Assembly (NCBI RefSeq): GCF_900186125.1
Contig: NZ_FYBQ01000001.1
Span: 372,001-436,000 of the forward strand
Source: Listeria goaensis
GTDB taxonomy: Bacteria > Bacillota > Bacilli > Lactobacillales > Listeriaceae
Direction of reading: 5' to 3'
DNA: 64,000 nt
Shown here piece by piece: positions 19,590-28,870 of the stretch (its first letter is position 1; each line of letters opens with the position of its first letter). Position numbers and translations under genes: made by a program. The notes below the pieces were generated by a model, which saw only the letters and a list, made by a program, of their open reading frames with translations, searched no databases and was not told the origin of the DNA.

Positions 19590-20921
19590 ATGCCGCAACT
19601 TATTATTAATGCAAAAAATACGGAAAAACGAATTGCTGTCACTCATAATAAACAATTGGTTGATTTTCAACTTTTTCGGCCGAGCCAAAATGCTCAAGTA
19701 GGTCATATTTTTTTAGCGCAAATTGAAAAGATTGATAAAAAATTAGATGCTGCTTTTTTGAATCTTGGGTTTGAAAAGGGCTTCCTACATTTAAAAGACT
19801 TGCCTGAATACGTTGCCGCAACGCAAGGCGCACGTTTGCTTGTACAAGTTGTTCGAATGGGGTCGAAAACAAAATTGCCTCTTGTTACGGGGATTGTCGA
19901 GGTTTCAAATTCTTATTTGGTTTATATGAAAGGAAAATCATATGTATCGGTTTCAAAGCGCATAACTGAAAATGAGAAAACGAGGTTACGGGACACAGTG
20001 ACCAATATTTTAAAGCCAGAAGAAGCGGTTATTATCCGTTCTGATGCGGAAAATTTGGCGGAAGCGGAGCTTTTTTCGCACTTGGAAGAATTGCGCGGGG
20101 AATTCGCTTTGCTTGAGCAGAAAGCGGCGAAACAAAAGCGTCCGGGACTTATTCATGCATCAGAAGATTTATTTTTTGAAAAAATCACACGTTTTATCGA
20201 GGCTTATCAGGTGAAAGAAGTTTTTTCTGATGTTTCCTTTCCGTTTGCTACAAAGTTAGTGGCAGACGATGATATTTTCGATACGTTTAAGCTGAGCGGG
20301 AGCCTTGTCAAATTGTTGCAGCCTATCGTTCATCTAAAAAACGGGTCTTCCTTGTTTATTGAAAAAACCGAAGCAATGTGGGTGATTGATGTGAATTCAG
20401 GGAGCTTTTCAGGTGATTTCACGAAGGAAAAAACAGTATCAAAAGTGAATTTTGAAGCTATTCCTGAAATTTTACGTCAAATGCGCCTGCGACAAATTAG
20501 TGGGTTTATTGTGATTGACTTTATTGGTGGTATGTCTGATGTTGATCATGCAAAACTTTTGGAGGAAATGGAACGTTTGGTGAGAGAAGAGCTCGTGACA
20601 ACACAAGTTGCTGGTTTTTCGAAAACAGGGCTTATGCAACTAACACGGCGAAAAAAAGAGGCCTCTCTTCTTGAAATCACTTCTGATGTCTGTCCAAGTT
20701 GCAAAGGGATAGGGCATGTGAAATCTGCCAATTCACTTGCGTATGAACTCGAACGAGAGCTCAAAACATATAACCTTAGTTCGCTTAATTTTATTTTAAT
20801 CATCACAACGGAAGCTGTTTTATCTGCTTTTTTAGATCTAGGCGTTTTAGCTGACGCACCAATTGACTGGGAAATTGCAGATGAAACGGTACCTTTTTAT
20901 CAAATTGCGCGAGTAGAATAA
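19590..20921 (+). CDS. rng: Ribonuclease E/G family protein
   Basis: Endoribonuclease of the RNase E/G superfamily. From ATG 19590 (GAAGGTGGGG upstream) it is 443 aa, close to RNase G length. It has an N-terminal S1-type RNA-binding segment (GHIFLAQIEKIDKKLDAAFLNLG), catalytic aspartates in VIDVNSG and VIDFIGGM, and a zinc-link cysteine pair (CPSC) in the position used for oligomerisation in RNase E. It carries no long degradosome tail. The gene lies between minD and rplU as in other Listeria. Confidence 0.9.
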   Translation: MPQLIINAKNTEKRIAVTHNKQLVDFQLFRPSQNAQVGHIFLAQIEKIDKKLDAAFLNLGFEKGFLHLKDLPEYVAATQGARLLVQVVRMGSKTKLPLVTGIVEVSNSYLVYMKGKSYVSVSKRITENEKTRLRDTVTNILKPEEAVIIRSDAENLAEAELFSHLEELRGEFALLEQKAAKQKRPGLIHASEDLFFEKITRFIEAYQVKEVFSDVSFPFATKLVADDDIFDTFKLSGSLVKLLQPIVHLKNGSSLFIEKTEAMWVIDVNSGSFSGDFTKEKTVSKVNFEAIPEILRQMRLRQISGFIVIDFIGGMSDVDHAKLLEEMERLVREELVTTQVAGFSKTGLMQLTRRKKEASLLEITSDVCPSCKGIGHVKSANSLAYELERELKTYNLSSLNFILIITTEAVLSAFLDLGVLADAPIDWEIADETVPFYQIARVE

Positions 20922-20924
20922 AGA

Positions 20925-20953
20925 TTGACACTAGAGACTCTGTATGATATTAT
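20925..20953 (+). promoter_or_regulatory. Strong promoter of rplU-prp-rpmA
   Basis: A perfect -35 TTGACA (20925-20930), 17 bp and TATTAT (20948-20953), beginning four bases after the rng stop. Confidence 0.85.
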
Positions 20954-20958
20954 TTTAC

Positions 20959-21053
20959 TGTTATGTTTGTAGCGCACCACGCTACAACCGCACAGAATTG
21001 GGTCAAGTGCATTTTTGCCCCCAACGATGGCGAGTCTGAGTATGAGGAGGTGC
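20959..21053 (+). promoter_or_regulatory. Ribosomal protein L21 leader
   Basis: The leader holds a perfect 8-bp hairpin (TTGTAGCG 20967-20974 with CGCTACAA 20980-20987) and a second imperfect structure before GAGGAGGTG. This matches the L21 leader found upstream of rplU in Bacillales, thought to bind L21 for feedback control. Confidence 0.8.
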
Positions 21054-21057
21054 AAGT

Positions 21058-21366
21058 ATGTACGCAATTATTGAAACTGGTGGGAAACAAATCAAAGTTG
21101 AAGCTGGCCAAGAAATCTATGTTGAGAAATTAGCAGGAGAAGTTGGTGATGTGGTAACTTTTGATAAAGTTCTTTTCGTAGGCGGCGATGCAGCTAAGGT
21201 GGGTGTTCCTTTTGTTGAAGGAGCAACTGTTACGGCTAAGCTTACAAAACAAGGTCGCGCTAAGAAACTTACGGTTTATAAATATAAACCTAAGAAGAAC
21301 TACCACAAAAAACAAGGTCATCGTCAACCTTACACAAAATTAACGATTGATGCAATCAATGCTTAA
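21058..21366 (+). CDS. rplU: 50S ribosomal protein L21
   Basis: 102 aa, normal length. [15 protein letters not shown] at the N-terminus and the basic C-terminal [16 protein letters not shown] are hallmarks. It is first of the rplU-prp-rpmA operon behind a strong GAGGAGG site and the L21 leader. Confidence 0.99.
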   Translation: MYAIIETGGKQIKVEAGQEIYVEKLAGEVGDVVTFDKVLFVGGDAAKVGVPFVEGATVTAKLTKQGRAKKLTVYKYKPKKNYHKKQGHRQPYTKLTIDAINA

Positions 21367-21383
21367 TTTGAAAGGACGAAACC

Positions 21384-21701
21384 ATGATTCAAGTCAATAT
21401 TAATTGGAAAAATGAACAAATTGTTTCGTTTACAATGAGTGGACATGCTGATTTTGCGGAAAATGGGAGAGATCTTGTTTGTGCAGGGGCGTCATCCATT
21501 GTTTTTGGAATGATTGGTGCTTTAGAAGATATGGAAGGTGTTCCCCCGATTTTTGAAGAGGAATCCGGTTATCTTTTTTACACAGTTCCAGAAGAATTTG
21601 TAGCAAACAGTAATGTTCAAATCCTATTAAATGGAATGGTGAATCAACTTAGGTCATTAGCGTACAGCTATCCTGATCATATTAAAATAAACTCCAAATA
21701 G
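21384..21701 (+). CDS. prp: Ribosomal-processing cysteine protease Prp (YsxB)
   Basis: 105 aa. The catalytic histidine (MSGHADFAENG, about H21) and cysteine (DLVCAGASSI, about C34) are conserved. Prp removes the N-terminal extension of ribosomal protein L27, an essential step in Firmicutes that carry the long L27. Its substrate is encoded by the next gene, which has that extension, so protease and substrate are co-produced. Confidence 0.95.
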   Translation: MIQVNINWKNEQIVSFTMSGHADFAENGRDLVCAGASSIVFGMIGALEDMEGVPPIFEEESGYLFYTVPEEFVANSNVQILLNGMVNQLRSLAYSYPDHIKINSK

Positions 21702-21713
21702 GAGGTGTATTTC

Positions 21714-22004
21714 ATGTTAAAATTTGATATTCAACATTTTGCCCACAAAAAAGGCGGTGGTTCCACTTCCAATGGTCGTGATTCCGAGTCTAAACGTCTA
21801 GGAGCGAAACGTGCAGACGGTCAATTCGTTACTGGCGGTTCCATCCTTTATCGTCAACGTGGAACAAAAATTTATCCAGGAACTAACGTTGGTCGTGGAG
21901 GCGATGATACACTTTTCGCTAAAACTGACGGCGTCGTACGTTTTGAACGTATGGGTCGTGACAAGAAAAAAGTTAGTGTTTATCCTGCTGCGCAAGAAGC
22001 GTAA
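21714..22004 (+). CDS. rpmA: 50S ribosomal protein L27 (with cleavable N-terminal extension)
   Basis: 96 aa from ATG 21714 behind GGAGGTG. The sequence begins [18 protein letters not shown]. The first nine residues form the Firmicutes-type extension that Prp cuts after the F of QHF, leaving AHKKGGGST to reach toward the peptidyl transferase centre. An upstream in-frame GTG at 21705 is inside the ribosome site. Confidence 0.98.
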   Translation: MLKFDIQHFAHKKGGGSTSNGRDSESKRLGAKRADGQFVTGGSILYRQRGTKIYPGTNVGRGGDDTLFAKTDGVVRFERMGRDKKKVSVYPAAQEA

Positions 22005-22008
22005 AATC

Positions 22009-22040
22009 AAAACCGAGGTGTTTATCACCTTGGTTTTTTT
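22009..22040 (+). terminator. Terminator of rplU-prp-rpmA
   Basis: AAAACCGAGGTG (22009-22020) pairs with CACCTTGGTTTT (22026-22037) and runs into seven T. Confidence 0.9.
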
Positions 22041-22130
22041 ATGTGAAAATATTTCTGTCATAGCTGAAAATCGTTACATAAGAATGAAATATATCCTTCC
22101 CACATGTGAAAAATATAGCAAGTTCATTCG

Positions 22131-22159
22131 TTGACAGCGCTTTCCTAGTGTGATTTAAT
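22131..22159 (+). promoter_or_regulatory. glpFK promoter with an embedded cre site
   Basis: TTGACA (22131-22136), 17 bp, TTTAAT (22154-22159). TGACAGCGCTTTCC (22132-22145) matches the CcpA operator TGAAAGCGCTTTCA in 12 of 14 positions and covers the -35 and the spacer, so catabolite repression by direct promoter occlusion is expected. Confidence 0.85.
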
Positions 22160-22191
22160 AGAACCAAGTTAATCAACTTGTCAGGAGAAGA

Positions 22192-22252
22192 GATGACAAT
22201 CAGAACGGCAATTTTCATAATTTGCCAATGTTTTGGTTGTCATTCTTTTTTT
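22192..22252 (+). promoter_or_regulatory. glpFK leader terminator, expected GlpP antitermination target
   Basis: A long stem (GATGACAATCAGAAC with GTTTTGGTTGTCATTC) encloses GGCAA/TTGCC and ends in seven T, 85 bases before glpF. In B. subtilis, GlpP with glycerol-3-phosphate binds such leaders to prevent termination. A second stem follows (AAGTTTGG near 22264 with CCAAACTT near 22306). Together with the promoter these elements fill the 332-base gap 22005-22336. Confidence 0.8.
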
Positions 22253-22336
22253 GAAATAAAATGAAGTTTGGCTTGTTCGTTAAGGGGAATAAAAGAAAGA
22301 CGGACCAAACTTAAGGATAAAAAGGAGATGTTCTAA

Positions 22337-23155
22337 ATGATTGACACTAGTTTAGGCACACAGTTCTTAGGAGAGTTACTGGGGACTGCTGTACTGGTAC
22401 TTTTTGGGGGAGGCGTTGTAGCTGGCGTTTCACTCAAATGGTCTAAAGCTGAGAATGCAGGCTGGGTCGTTGTTGCGATTGCCTGGGGACTCGCCGTTAC
22501 AATGGGCGTTTATGTTTCCGGTTACATGAGCATGGCGCACTTAAATCCTGCTGTAACCGTTGGAATGGCGCTTGCAGGAGCATTCCCTTGGGACTATGTT
22601 CTCCCGTATATTGCCGCTCAGTTTATCGGCGCATTTATTGGGGCAACACTCGTCTGGTTACACTACTACCCGCACTGGAAAAAAACAGAAGATAAAGCGA
22701 CAAAATTAGGCGTTTTCTCAACTGCACCAGCAATTCGGCATTATACATCTAACTTTTTTGGTGAAGCATTAGGTACTTTTATTTTAGTTTTTGGGTTATT
22801 ATCTTTAGGAGCGAACCAATTTGCTAACGGCTTGAATCCACTTGCTGTTGGCGGACTAATCGTTGTAATTGGTATGAGTCTAGGTGGAACGACAGGTTAT
22901 GCCATTAATCCCGCTCGTGATTTAGGACCGCGTATTGCTCACTTTGTTTGGCCAATTTCGGGAAAAGGTGGCTCAGATTGGTCTTATTCTTGGGTCCCAG
23001 TCCTTGGACCAATTTTAGGCGGAGGACTTGGAGCACTTGTTTATAACGCTGTCGTAAATAAAGACATGGGTGTCTGGTTATGGGTTTTTGCGGCATTATT
23101 CGTACTCGTTTTAATTTTTGCAATGACAATCGACAAGAAAAAAGATTTAGTATAA
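22337..23155 (+). CDS. glpF: Glycerol uptake facilitator
   Basis: Aquaglyceroporin of the MIP family, 272 aa, with six membrane helices and both NPA boxes (HLNPAVTVG near residue 70 and AINPARDLGPR near 195). The D after the second NPAR is the glycerol-type signature. It is followed after 60 bases by glpK, whose enzyme traps the glycerol. Confidence 0.96.
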   Translation: MIDTSLGTQFLGELLGTAVLVLFGGGVVAGVSLKWSKAENAGWVVVAIAWGLAVTMGVYVSGYMSMAHLNPAVTVGMALAGAFPWDYVLPYIAAQFIGAFIGATLVWLHYYPHWKKTEDKATKLGVFSTAPAIRHYTSNFFGEALGTFILVFGLLSLGANQFANGLNPLAVGGLIVVIGMSLGGTTGYAINPARDLGPRIAHFVWPISGKGGSDWSYSWVPVLGPILGGGLGALVYNAVVNKDMGVWLWVFAALFVLVLIFAMTIDKKKDLV

Positions 23156-23164
23156 TACACATAA

Positions 23165-24709
<1,545 letters not shown>

Positions 24710-24718
24710 AAAAAGAAG

Positions 24719-24749
24719 AGGTGTTAGGATGTTTCTAGCACCTTTTTTT
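24719..24749 (+). terminator. Terminator of glpFK
   Basis: AGGTGTTAG (24719-24727) pairs with CTAGCACCT (24735-24743), followed by seven T. Confidence 0.85.
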
Positions 24750-24767
24750 GTGCGCGTAAATAAAATG

Positions 24768-24797
24768 TTGTGTGATTGGCAATTTTATTGATATAAT
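24768..24797 (+). promoter_or_regulatory. Promoter of obgE
   Basis: TTGTGT (24768-24773), 18 bp, and an extended -10 TGATATAAT (24789-24797). Confidence 0.7.
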
Positions 24798-24836
24798 GTT
24801 AAATAAGACTTTTAAAGAACGGGAGATTAAAACGAT

Positions 24837-26126
24837 ATGTTTGTAGATCAGGTTAAGATAAATGTAAAAGCAGGGAATGGCGGCGATGGTATGGTTGCTT
24901 TTCGTCGCGAGAAATTCGTTCCAAATGGTGGACCTGCTGGTGGCGACGGTGGCAAAGGGGCCAATGTTGTTTTTCAAGTAGATGAAGGATTGCGTACTTT
25001 AGTCGATTTTCGTTTTAAACGTAAATTTAAAGCGGAGCACGGAGAAAACGGAATGAGTAAAAGTATGCATGGACGTGGTGCAAGCGATTTAGTTATTCCT
25101 GTCCCGCCTGGTACGCTTGTGAAAGATCTTGATACGGACGAAACGATTGCAGATTTAGTGGCACACGGACAGCGTGCTATTATCGCCAAAGGGGGACGCG
25201 GGGGACGCGGAAATAAACGTTTTGCAACACCAGCGAATCCTGCACCAGAGCTATCTGAAAACGGAGAACCGGGACAAGAACGCAATATTCAGCTTGAATT
25301 AAAAGTGCTTGCTGATGTGGGGCTAGTTGGATTCCCAAGCGTTGGGAAATCAACACTACTTTCAATTGTTTCTGCGGCGCGCCCAAAAATTGCTGCGTAT
25401 CATTTTACGACGCTTGTTCCAAACTTAGGTATGGTGGATACAGGCGATGGTCGTAGTTTTGTAATGGCTGACTTGCCGGGGCTCATTGAAGGCGCGAGCC
25501 AAGGTGTTGGTTTAGGACACCAATTTTTACGCCACATTGAACGGACGCGTGTCATTGTACACGTCGTAGATATGTCTGGTGCGGAAGGCCGCGAACCTTA
25601 TGAAGATTTCGTGACGATAAATAAGGAGCTTGAAGAATACAATTTACGCCTTTTAGAGCGTCCGCAAATCGTCGTGGCGAACAAGATGGATATGCCGGAT
25701 GCTGAACTTAATTTGCAAAAATTCAAAGAAAAACTAGACGAGGATATTCCCGTTTTTCCAATCTCAGCTTTAACTAAAACAGGGTTGAATGCTCTCCTAC
25801 TCGCTATCGCTGACAAGCTGGAAACAACGCCTGAATTCCCGCTCGATGAACTGCTCGAAAAAGAAGAAGAAAATACGGTGTTATATAAATTTGAAGCAGA
25901 AGAACCTGATTTTGTCATTTCACGTGACCCAGACGGCGCTTTTGTGTTAAGTGGTGAAAAAGTAGAGCGACTATTTGCGATGACAAACTTCGAAAGAGAT
26001 GCTTCGATTAATCGCTTTGCAAGACAGCTCCGTGCGATGGGCGTTGATGAGGAACTCCGTAAGCGCGGTGCGGAAGATGGCGACACGGTTCGCCTGCTTG
26101 ATTTTGAATTCGAATTCCAAGAGTAA
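24837..26126 (+). CDS. obgE: GTPase Obg/CgtA
   Basis: Essential GTPase in ribosome assembly and stress signalling. It is 429 aa with three parts: a glycine-rich OBG domain ([23 protein letters not shown]...), the G domain ([24 protein letters not shown]) and a C-terminal OCT domain. The ATG at 24837 has only a modest ribosome site (GGGAG). Confidence 0.98.
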   Translation: MFVDQVKINVKAGNGGDGMVAFRREKFVPNGGPAGGDGGKGANVVFQVDEGLRTLVDFRFKRKFKAEHGENGMSKSMHGRGASDLVIPVPPGTLVKDLDTDETIADLVAHGQRAIIAKGGRGGRGNKRFATPANPAPELSENGEPGQERNIQLELKVLADVGLVGFPSVGKSTLLSIVSAARPKIAAYHFTTLVPNLGMVDTGDGRSFVMADLPGLIEGASQGVGLGHQFLRHIERTRVIVHVVDMSGAEGREPYEDFVTINKELEEYNLRLLERPQIVVANKMDMPDAELNLQKFKEKLDEDIPVFPISALTKTGLNALLLAIADKLETTPEFPLDELLEKEEENTVLYKFEAEEPDFVISRDPDGAFVLSGEKVERLFAMTNFERDASINRFARQLRAMGVDEELRKRGAEDGDTVRLLDFEFEFQE

Positions 26127-26155
26127 CCGGCGCCGTTTTGGCGTAGAAAACTAAA

Positions 26156-26187
26156 ATCAGGCTGATAAACATGTTTATCAGCCTGAT
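26156..26187 (+). repeat. Perfect 32-bp palindrome between obgE and pheA
   Basis: Two 16-base arms abut with no spacer; the half-site is ATCAGGCTGATAAACA. Each half contains ATCAG-N-CTGAT, so the element can fold in two ways. There is no T-run after it. It may act as an RNA hairpin (pause, processing or attenuation before pheA) or as a protein site. See findings. Confidence 0.85.
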
Positions 26188-26214
26188 ACTTGGTTAGAAA
26201 GGAGCGTTTACCTT

Positions 26215-27060
26215 ATGAAAATTGCTTATCTTGGACCTGCGGCTTCTTTTACGCATAGTGCGGCGAAGAGTGCTTTTCCTACGGCTGATTTAATTCCTGC
26301 TACCTCTATTCCAGAGTGCATTATGACGATTCAAAATAACGAAGTCGATGCGGCTGTCGTTCCTGTTGAAAACACGATTGAAGGTGGCGTAAATATTACG
26401 CTTGATTACTTGTTTCACTTTTCAAATGTGCCTATTCAGGCGGAACTTGTTTTGCCCATTGCCCAACATATTATGGTACATAAAATGAATGCGGCTTCTT
26501 GGCAGTCTGTTCAAAAAGTCATGAGTCACCCACAAGGGCTCGCACAATGTGAGACTTTTTTGAAAGAAGAATTATACGGCGCGGTGCGCGAAGCAACTCC
26601 TTCTACGGCTTATGCTGCTAAATGGGTGAGTGAACATGAAAATGAGCTTGTGGCGGCTATTGCACCGCGTATGGCGGCTTTAGAATACGGACTTCAAATT
26701 GTGAAGGAAAATGCGCAAGATATCGAGTTAAACCAAACGCGTTTTGTCGTTTTAAGTAGGGAAAAGATGTCGATTCCTTTAAAAAAAGAAGAGGAAAAAA
26801 CGTCCGTGAGCGTTCTTCTACCAAACAATATTCCCGGTGCCTTACATAAAATTTTATCGACGTTTGCTTGGCGGAATATTGATATGAGCAAAATCGAATC
26901 GCGTCCGTTGAAAACGGCGCTTGGGGAATATTTCTTTTTAATTGACTTGTTATCGGAAGACAAGGCGGAGCTCGTTCAAAATGCACTCGAAGAAATTCGC
27001 TTGCTAGGCGGGAAGGCAAGTGTTTTGGGGATTTATAACGTGTATCGGATTTTAAATTGA
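26215..27060 (+). CDS. pheA: Prephenate dehydratase
   Basis: Converts prephenate to phenylpyruvate in phenylalanine synthesis. It is 281 aa with a PDT domain (YLGPAASFTHSAA at the start, PVENTIEGGVN near 49-59, TRF near 177) and a C-terminal ACT domain with the ESRP motif for phenylalanine feedback. It follows obgE with the palindrome in between. In B. subtilis obg and pheA are also neighbours. Confidence 0.96.
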   Translation: MKIAYLGPAASFTHSAAKSAFPTADLIPATSIPECIMTIQNNEVDAAVVPVENTIEGGVNITLDYLFHFSNVPIQAELVLPIAQHIMVHKMNAASWQSVQKVMSHPQGLAQCETFLKEELYGAVREATPSTAYAAKWVSEHENELVAAIAPRMAALEYGLQIVKENAQDIELNQTRFVVLSREKMSIPLKKEEEKTSVSVLLPNNIPGALHKILSTFAWRNIDMSKIESRPLKTALGEYFFLIDLLSEDKAELVQNALEEIRLLGGKASVLGIYNVYRILN

Positions 27061-27076
27061 AGGGAGGCAATGTGAG

Positions 27077-27565
27077 ATGGAAATTTTAATTGAGAAGATG
27101 CAGCAAGATGATTATGTAGAGGTTGCGGCCATTCATTTAGAAGGCATTAAATCAAAAAATGCCACGTTTCTCACTGAGCCGCTCACCTTTTATGAATGGG
27201 ATGCAAAATACCTCAAGGACTGCCGCTTCGTTGCGAAAAAAGCGGGGGAAGTCATTGGCTGGGCAGCACTTTTGCCTTTTTCAAGCATGCCAAGTTACCG
27301 TGGTGTTGCTGAAATAAGTATTTATATTGCGAAGGCTGCACAAGGAATGGGCGTTGGCAAGGCGCTTATGAGAAGCTTGATTACGGAGAGTGAAAAAGCG
27401 GGCTTTTGGACGCTGACATCGCTTGTTTTTCCGGAGAATCAGGCGAGCATTGCGCTCCATCACAAATTTGGTTTTGAAACTCTTTGTATACATAAGAATT
27501 TAGGGAAGATGGATGGTGTTTTTCGGGATGTTGCTCTTTTAGAACGCCGAAATCAAGCTTTTTAA
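27077..27565 (+). CDS. GNAT acetyltransferase, phosphinothricin acetyltransferase-like
   Basis: 162 aa. The acetyl-CoA loop is QGMGVGKALM, preceded by ISIYIAKAA and followed by SLVFPENQASIALHHKFGFE, the pattern of the Pat/Bar subgroup of GNAT enzymes. I recall a similar protein beside ymdB in L. monocytogenes. Its substrate is unknown and resistance to phosphinothricin should not be assumed. It starts 16 bases after pheA yet probably belonged to the ymdB block before rearrangement. Confidence 0.8.
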   Translation: MEILIEKMQQDDYVEVAAIHLEGIKSKNATFLTEPLTFYEWDAKYLKDCRFVAKKAGEVIGWAALLPFSSMPSYRGVAEISIYIAKAAQGMGVGKALMRSLITESEKAGFWTLTSLVFPENQASIALHHKFGFETLCIHKNLGKMDGVFRDVALLERRNQAF

Positions 27566-27597
27566 GCGAATTTTTGAAGGAAACGGAGAAACAAAAA

Positions 27598-28398
27598 ATG
27601 AAAATTTTATTCATAGGTGATTGTGTCGGTTCGATTGGTCGTGAGATGATTACGGAATATTTGCCGAAATTAAAGCAGAAATACAAACCTACTGTGACGA
27701 TTGTGAATGGTGAAAATTCTGCATCTGGTCGTGGTATCACAGAAAAAATTTATAAAACCTTTTTAGAGCAAGGGGCGAATGCCGTTACGCTTGGCAATCA
27801 TGGTTTTGATAATCGTGATGTGTTTGAGTTTATTGATGAGGCGAAATATTTAGCGCGCCCAGCAAACTACCCGGCAGGTACGCCTGGAACGGGCATTGTG
27901 TATGTAAAAGTAAATGAAACGCTTGTTGCGGTGATTAACTTGCAGGGGCGCACGTTTATGGGGCAAGATTTGAAAGATCCATTTGAAATGATTGATACGC
28001 TCGTTACTGAAGCCACTAAAAAAACGAATGTCATTTTTGTTGATTTCCACGCGGAAACAACGAGTGAAAAAGAAGCGATGGGTTGGCATTTAGATGGACG
28101 TGTTTCAGCTGTTGTTGGTACACATACGCATGTGCAAACTGCGGATAATCGCATTTTGCCAGAAGGCACGGCCTATTTAACAGATGCGGGAATGACTGGA
28201 CCGTATGATGCGATTCTTGGTATGAATAAAGAAGCTGTGCTGCGCCGCTTTAAAACACAGCTGCCAACGCGATTTGAAGTACCAAAAGAAGGACGCGGCG
28301 TATTATCTGGTTGCTTAATAACTTTAGACGAAAAAACAGGACGTGCTTCCAAAATTGAACGTATTTTAATCAATGATGATCATCCATTTTATGAATAA
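27598..28398 (+). CDS. ymdB: YmdB-type phosphodiesterase
   Basis: Calcineurin-like metallophosphoesterase of the YmdB family (266 aa from ATG 27598, GGAG at 27585). Metal ligands are visible: D8 (IGDCVG), E and N in NGENSASG, N and H in LGNHGFDN, then DFHAET and GTHTHVQTAD. In B. subtilis YmdB hydrolyses cyclic nucleotides and influences biofilm decisions. The usual upstream partners rny and recA are missing here because of the junction with pheA. Confidence 0.92.
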   Translation: MKILFIGDCVGSIGREMITEYLPKLKQKYKPTVTIVNGENSASGRGITEKIYKTFLEQGANAVTLGNHGFDNRDVFEFIDEAKYLARPANYPAGTPGTGIVYVKVNETLVAVINLQGRTFMGQDLKDPFEMIDTLVTEATKKTNVIFVDFHAETTSEKEAMGWHLDGRVSAVVGTHTHVQTADNRILPEGTAYLTDAGMTGPYDAILGMNKEAVLRRFKTQLPTRFEVPKEGRGVLSGCLITLDEKTGRASKIERILINDDHPFYE

Positions 28399-28413
28399 AA
28401 GAGGGGTGTAAGC

Positions 28414-28767
28414 ATGCCGTATAAGAAAGAAGACATTTTGAAAAAAGCGGCGGAATTAAAAGAAGCGCTTGAACATACAGAGGAAATCGAATTTTATAAA
28501 AAAGCGGAAGAGCAAATTAATGCGAACCAAAAAGTGCAGGCTAAAATCGCGGAGATTAAACAGCTGCAAAAGCAATCCGTCAACCTTGAACATTACGGAA
28601 AGTATGAAGCAATGAAACAGTCAGAAGCAAAAATTGAAGAGTTAAAAAAAGAAATTGATGATTTGCCTGTTGTGAGGGAATTTAGACGTGCCCAAAGCGA
28701 CGCCAATGATTTGCTCCAAACGATTACGGATTCGATTTACAGTGAATTGAAAAAAGATCTAGACTGA
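28414..28767 (+). CDS. ymcA: YmcA/YlbF (RicA-type) family protein
   Basis: 117 aa, almost entirely alpha-helical and rich in K, E and Q (AEEQINANQKVQAKIAEIKQLQKQ), matching the Com_YlbF domain. In B. subtilis YmcA acts with YlbF and YaaT on RNase Y-dependent mRNA maturation and on competence and biofilm pathways. It is shorter than the B. subtilis homologue. The gene follows ymdB by 15 bases and precedes mutS, as in other Firmicutes. Confidence 0.85.
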   Translation: MPYKKEDILKKAAELKEALEHTEEIEFYKKAEEQINANQKVQAKIAEIKQLQKQSVNLEHYGKYEAMKQSEAKIEELKKEIDDLPVVREFRRAQSDANDLLQTITDSIYSELKKDLD

Positions 28768-28800
28768 TGATAAAAAACGTCATCAGTCTGTTTATTTTTT
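28761..28800 (+). terminator. Terminator of ymcA, overlapping its stop codon
   Basis: AGACTGATGA (28761-28770) pairs exactly with TCATCAGTCT (28780-28789), with a T-rich tail. The same ten-base stem occurs after glpP at 33,862-33,903. Confidence 0.8.
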
Positions 28801-28817
28801 AATCGATAAAAAATTTA

Positions 28818-28826
28818 TGGTATAAT
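28818..28826 (+). promoter_or_regulatory. Extended -10 promoter of mutSL
   Basis: TGGTATAAT at 28818-28826; the -35 region falls in the T-tail of the ymcA terminator and is poor. Confidence 0.55.
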
Positions 28827-28870
28827 ATAAAGATGAAAAAAACGCGATGAAGTAAGGGATGATGTAGAAA

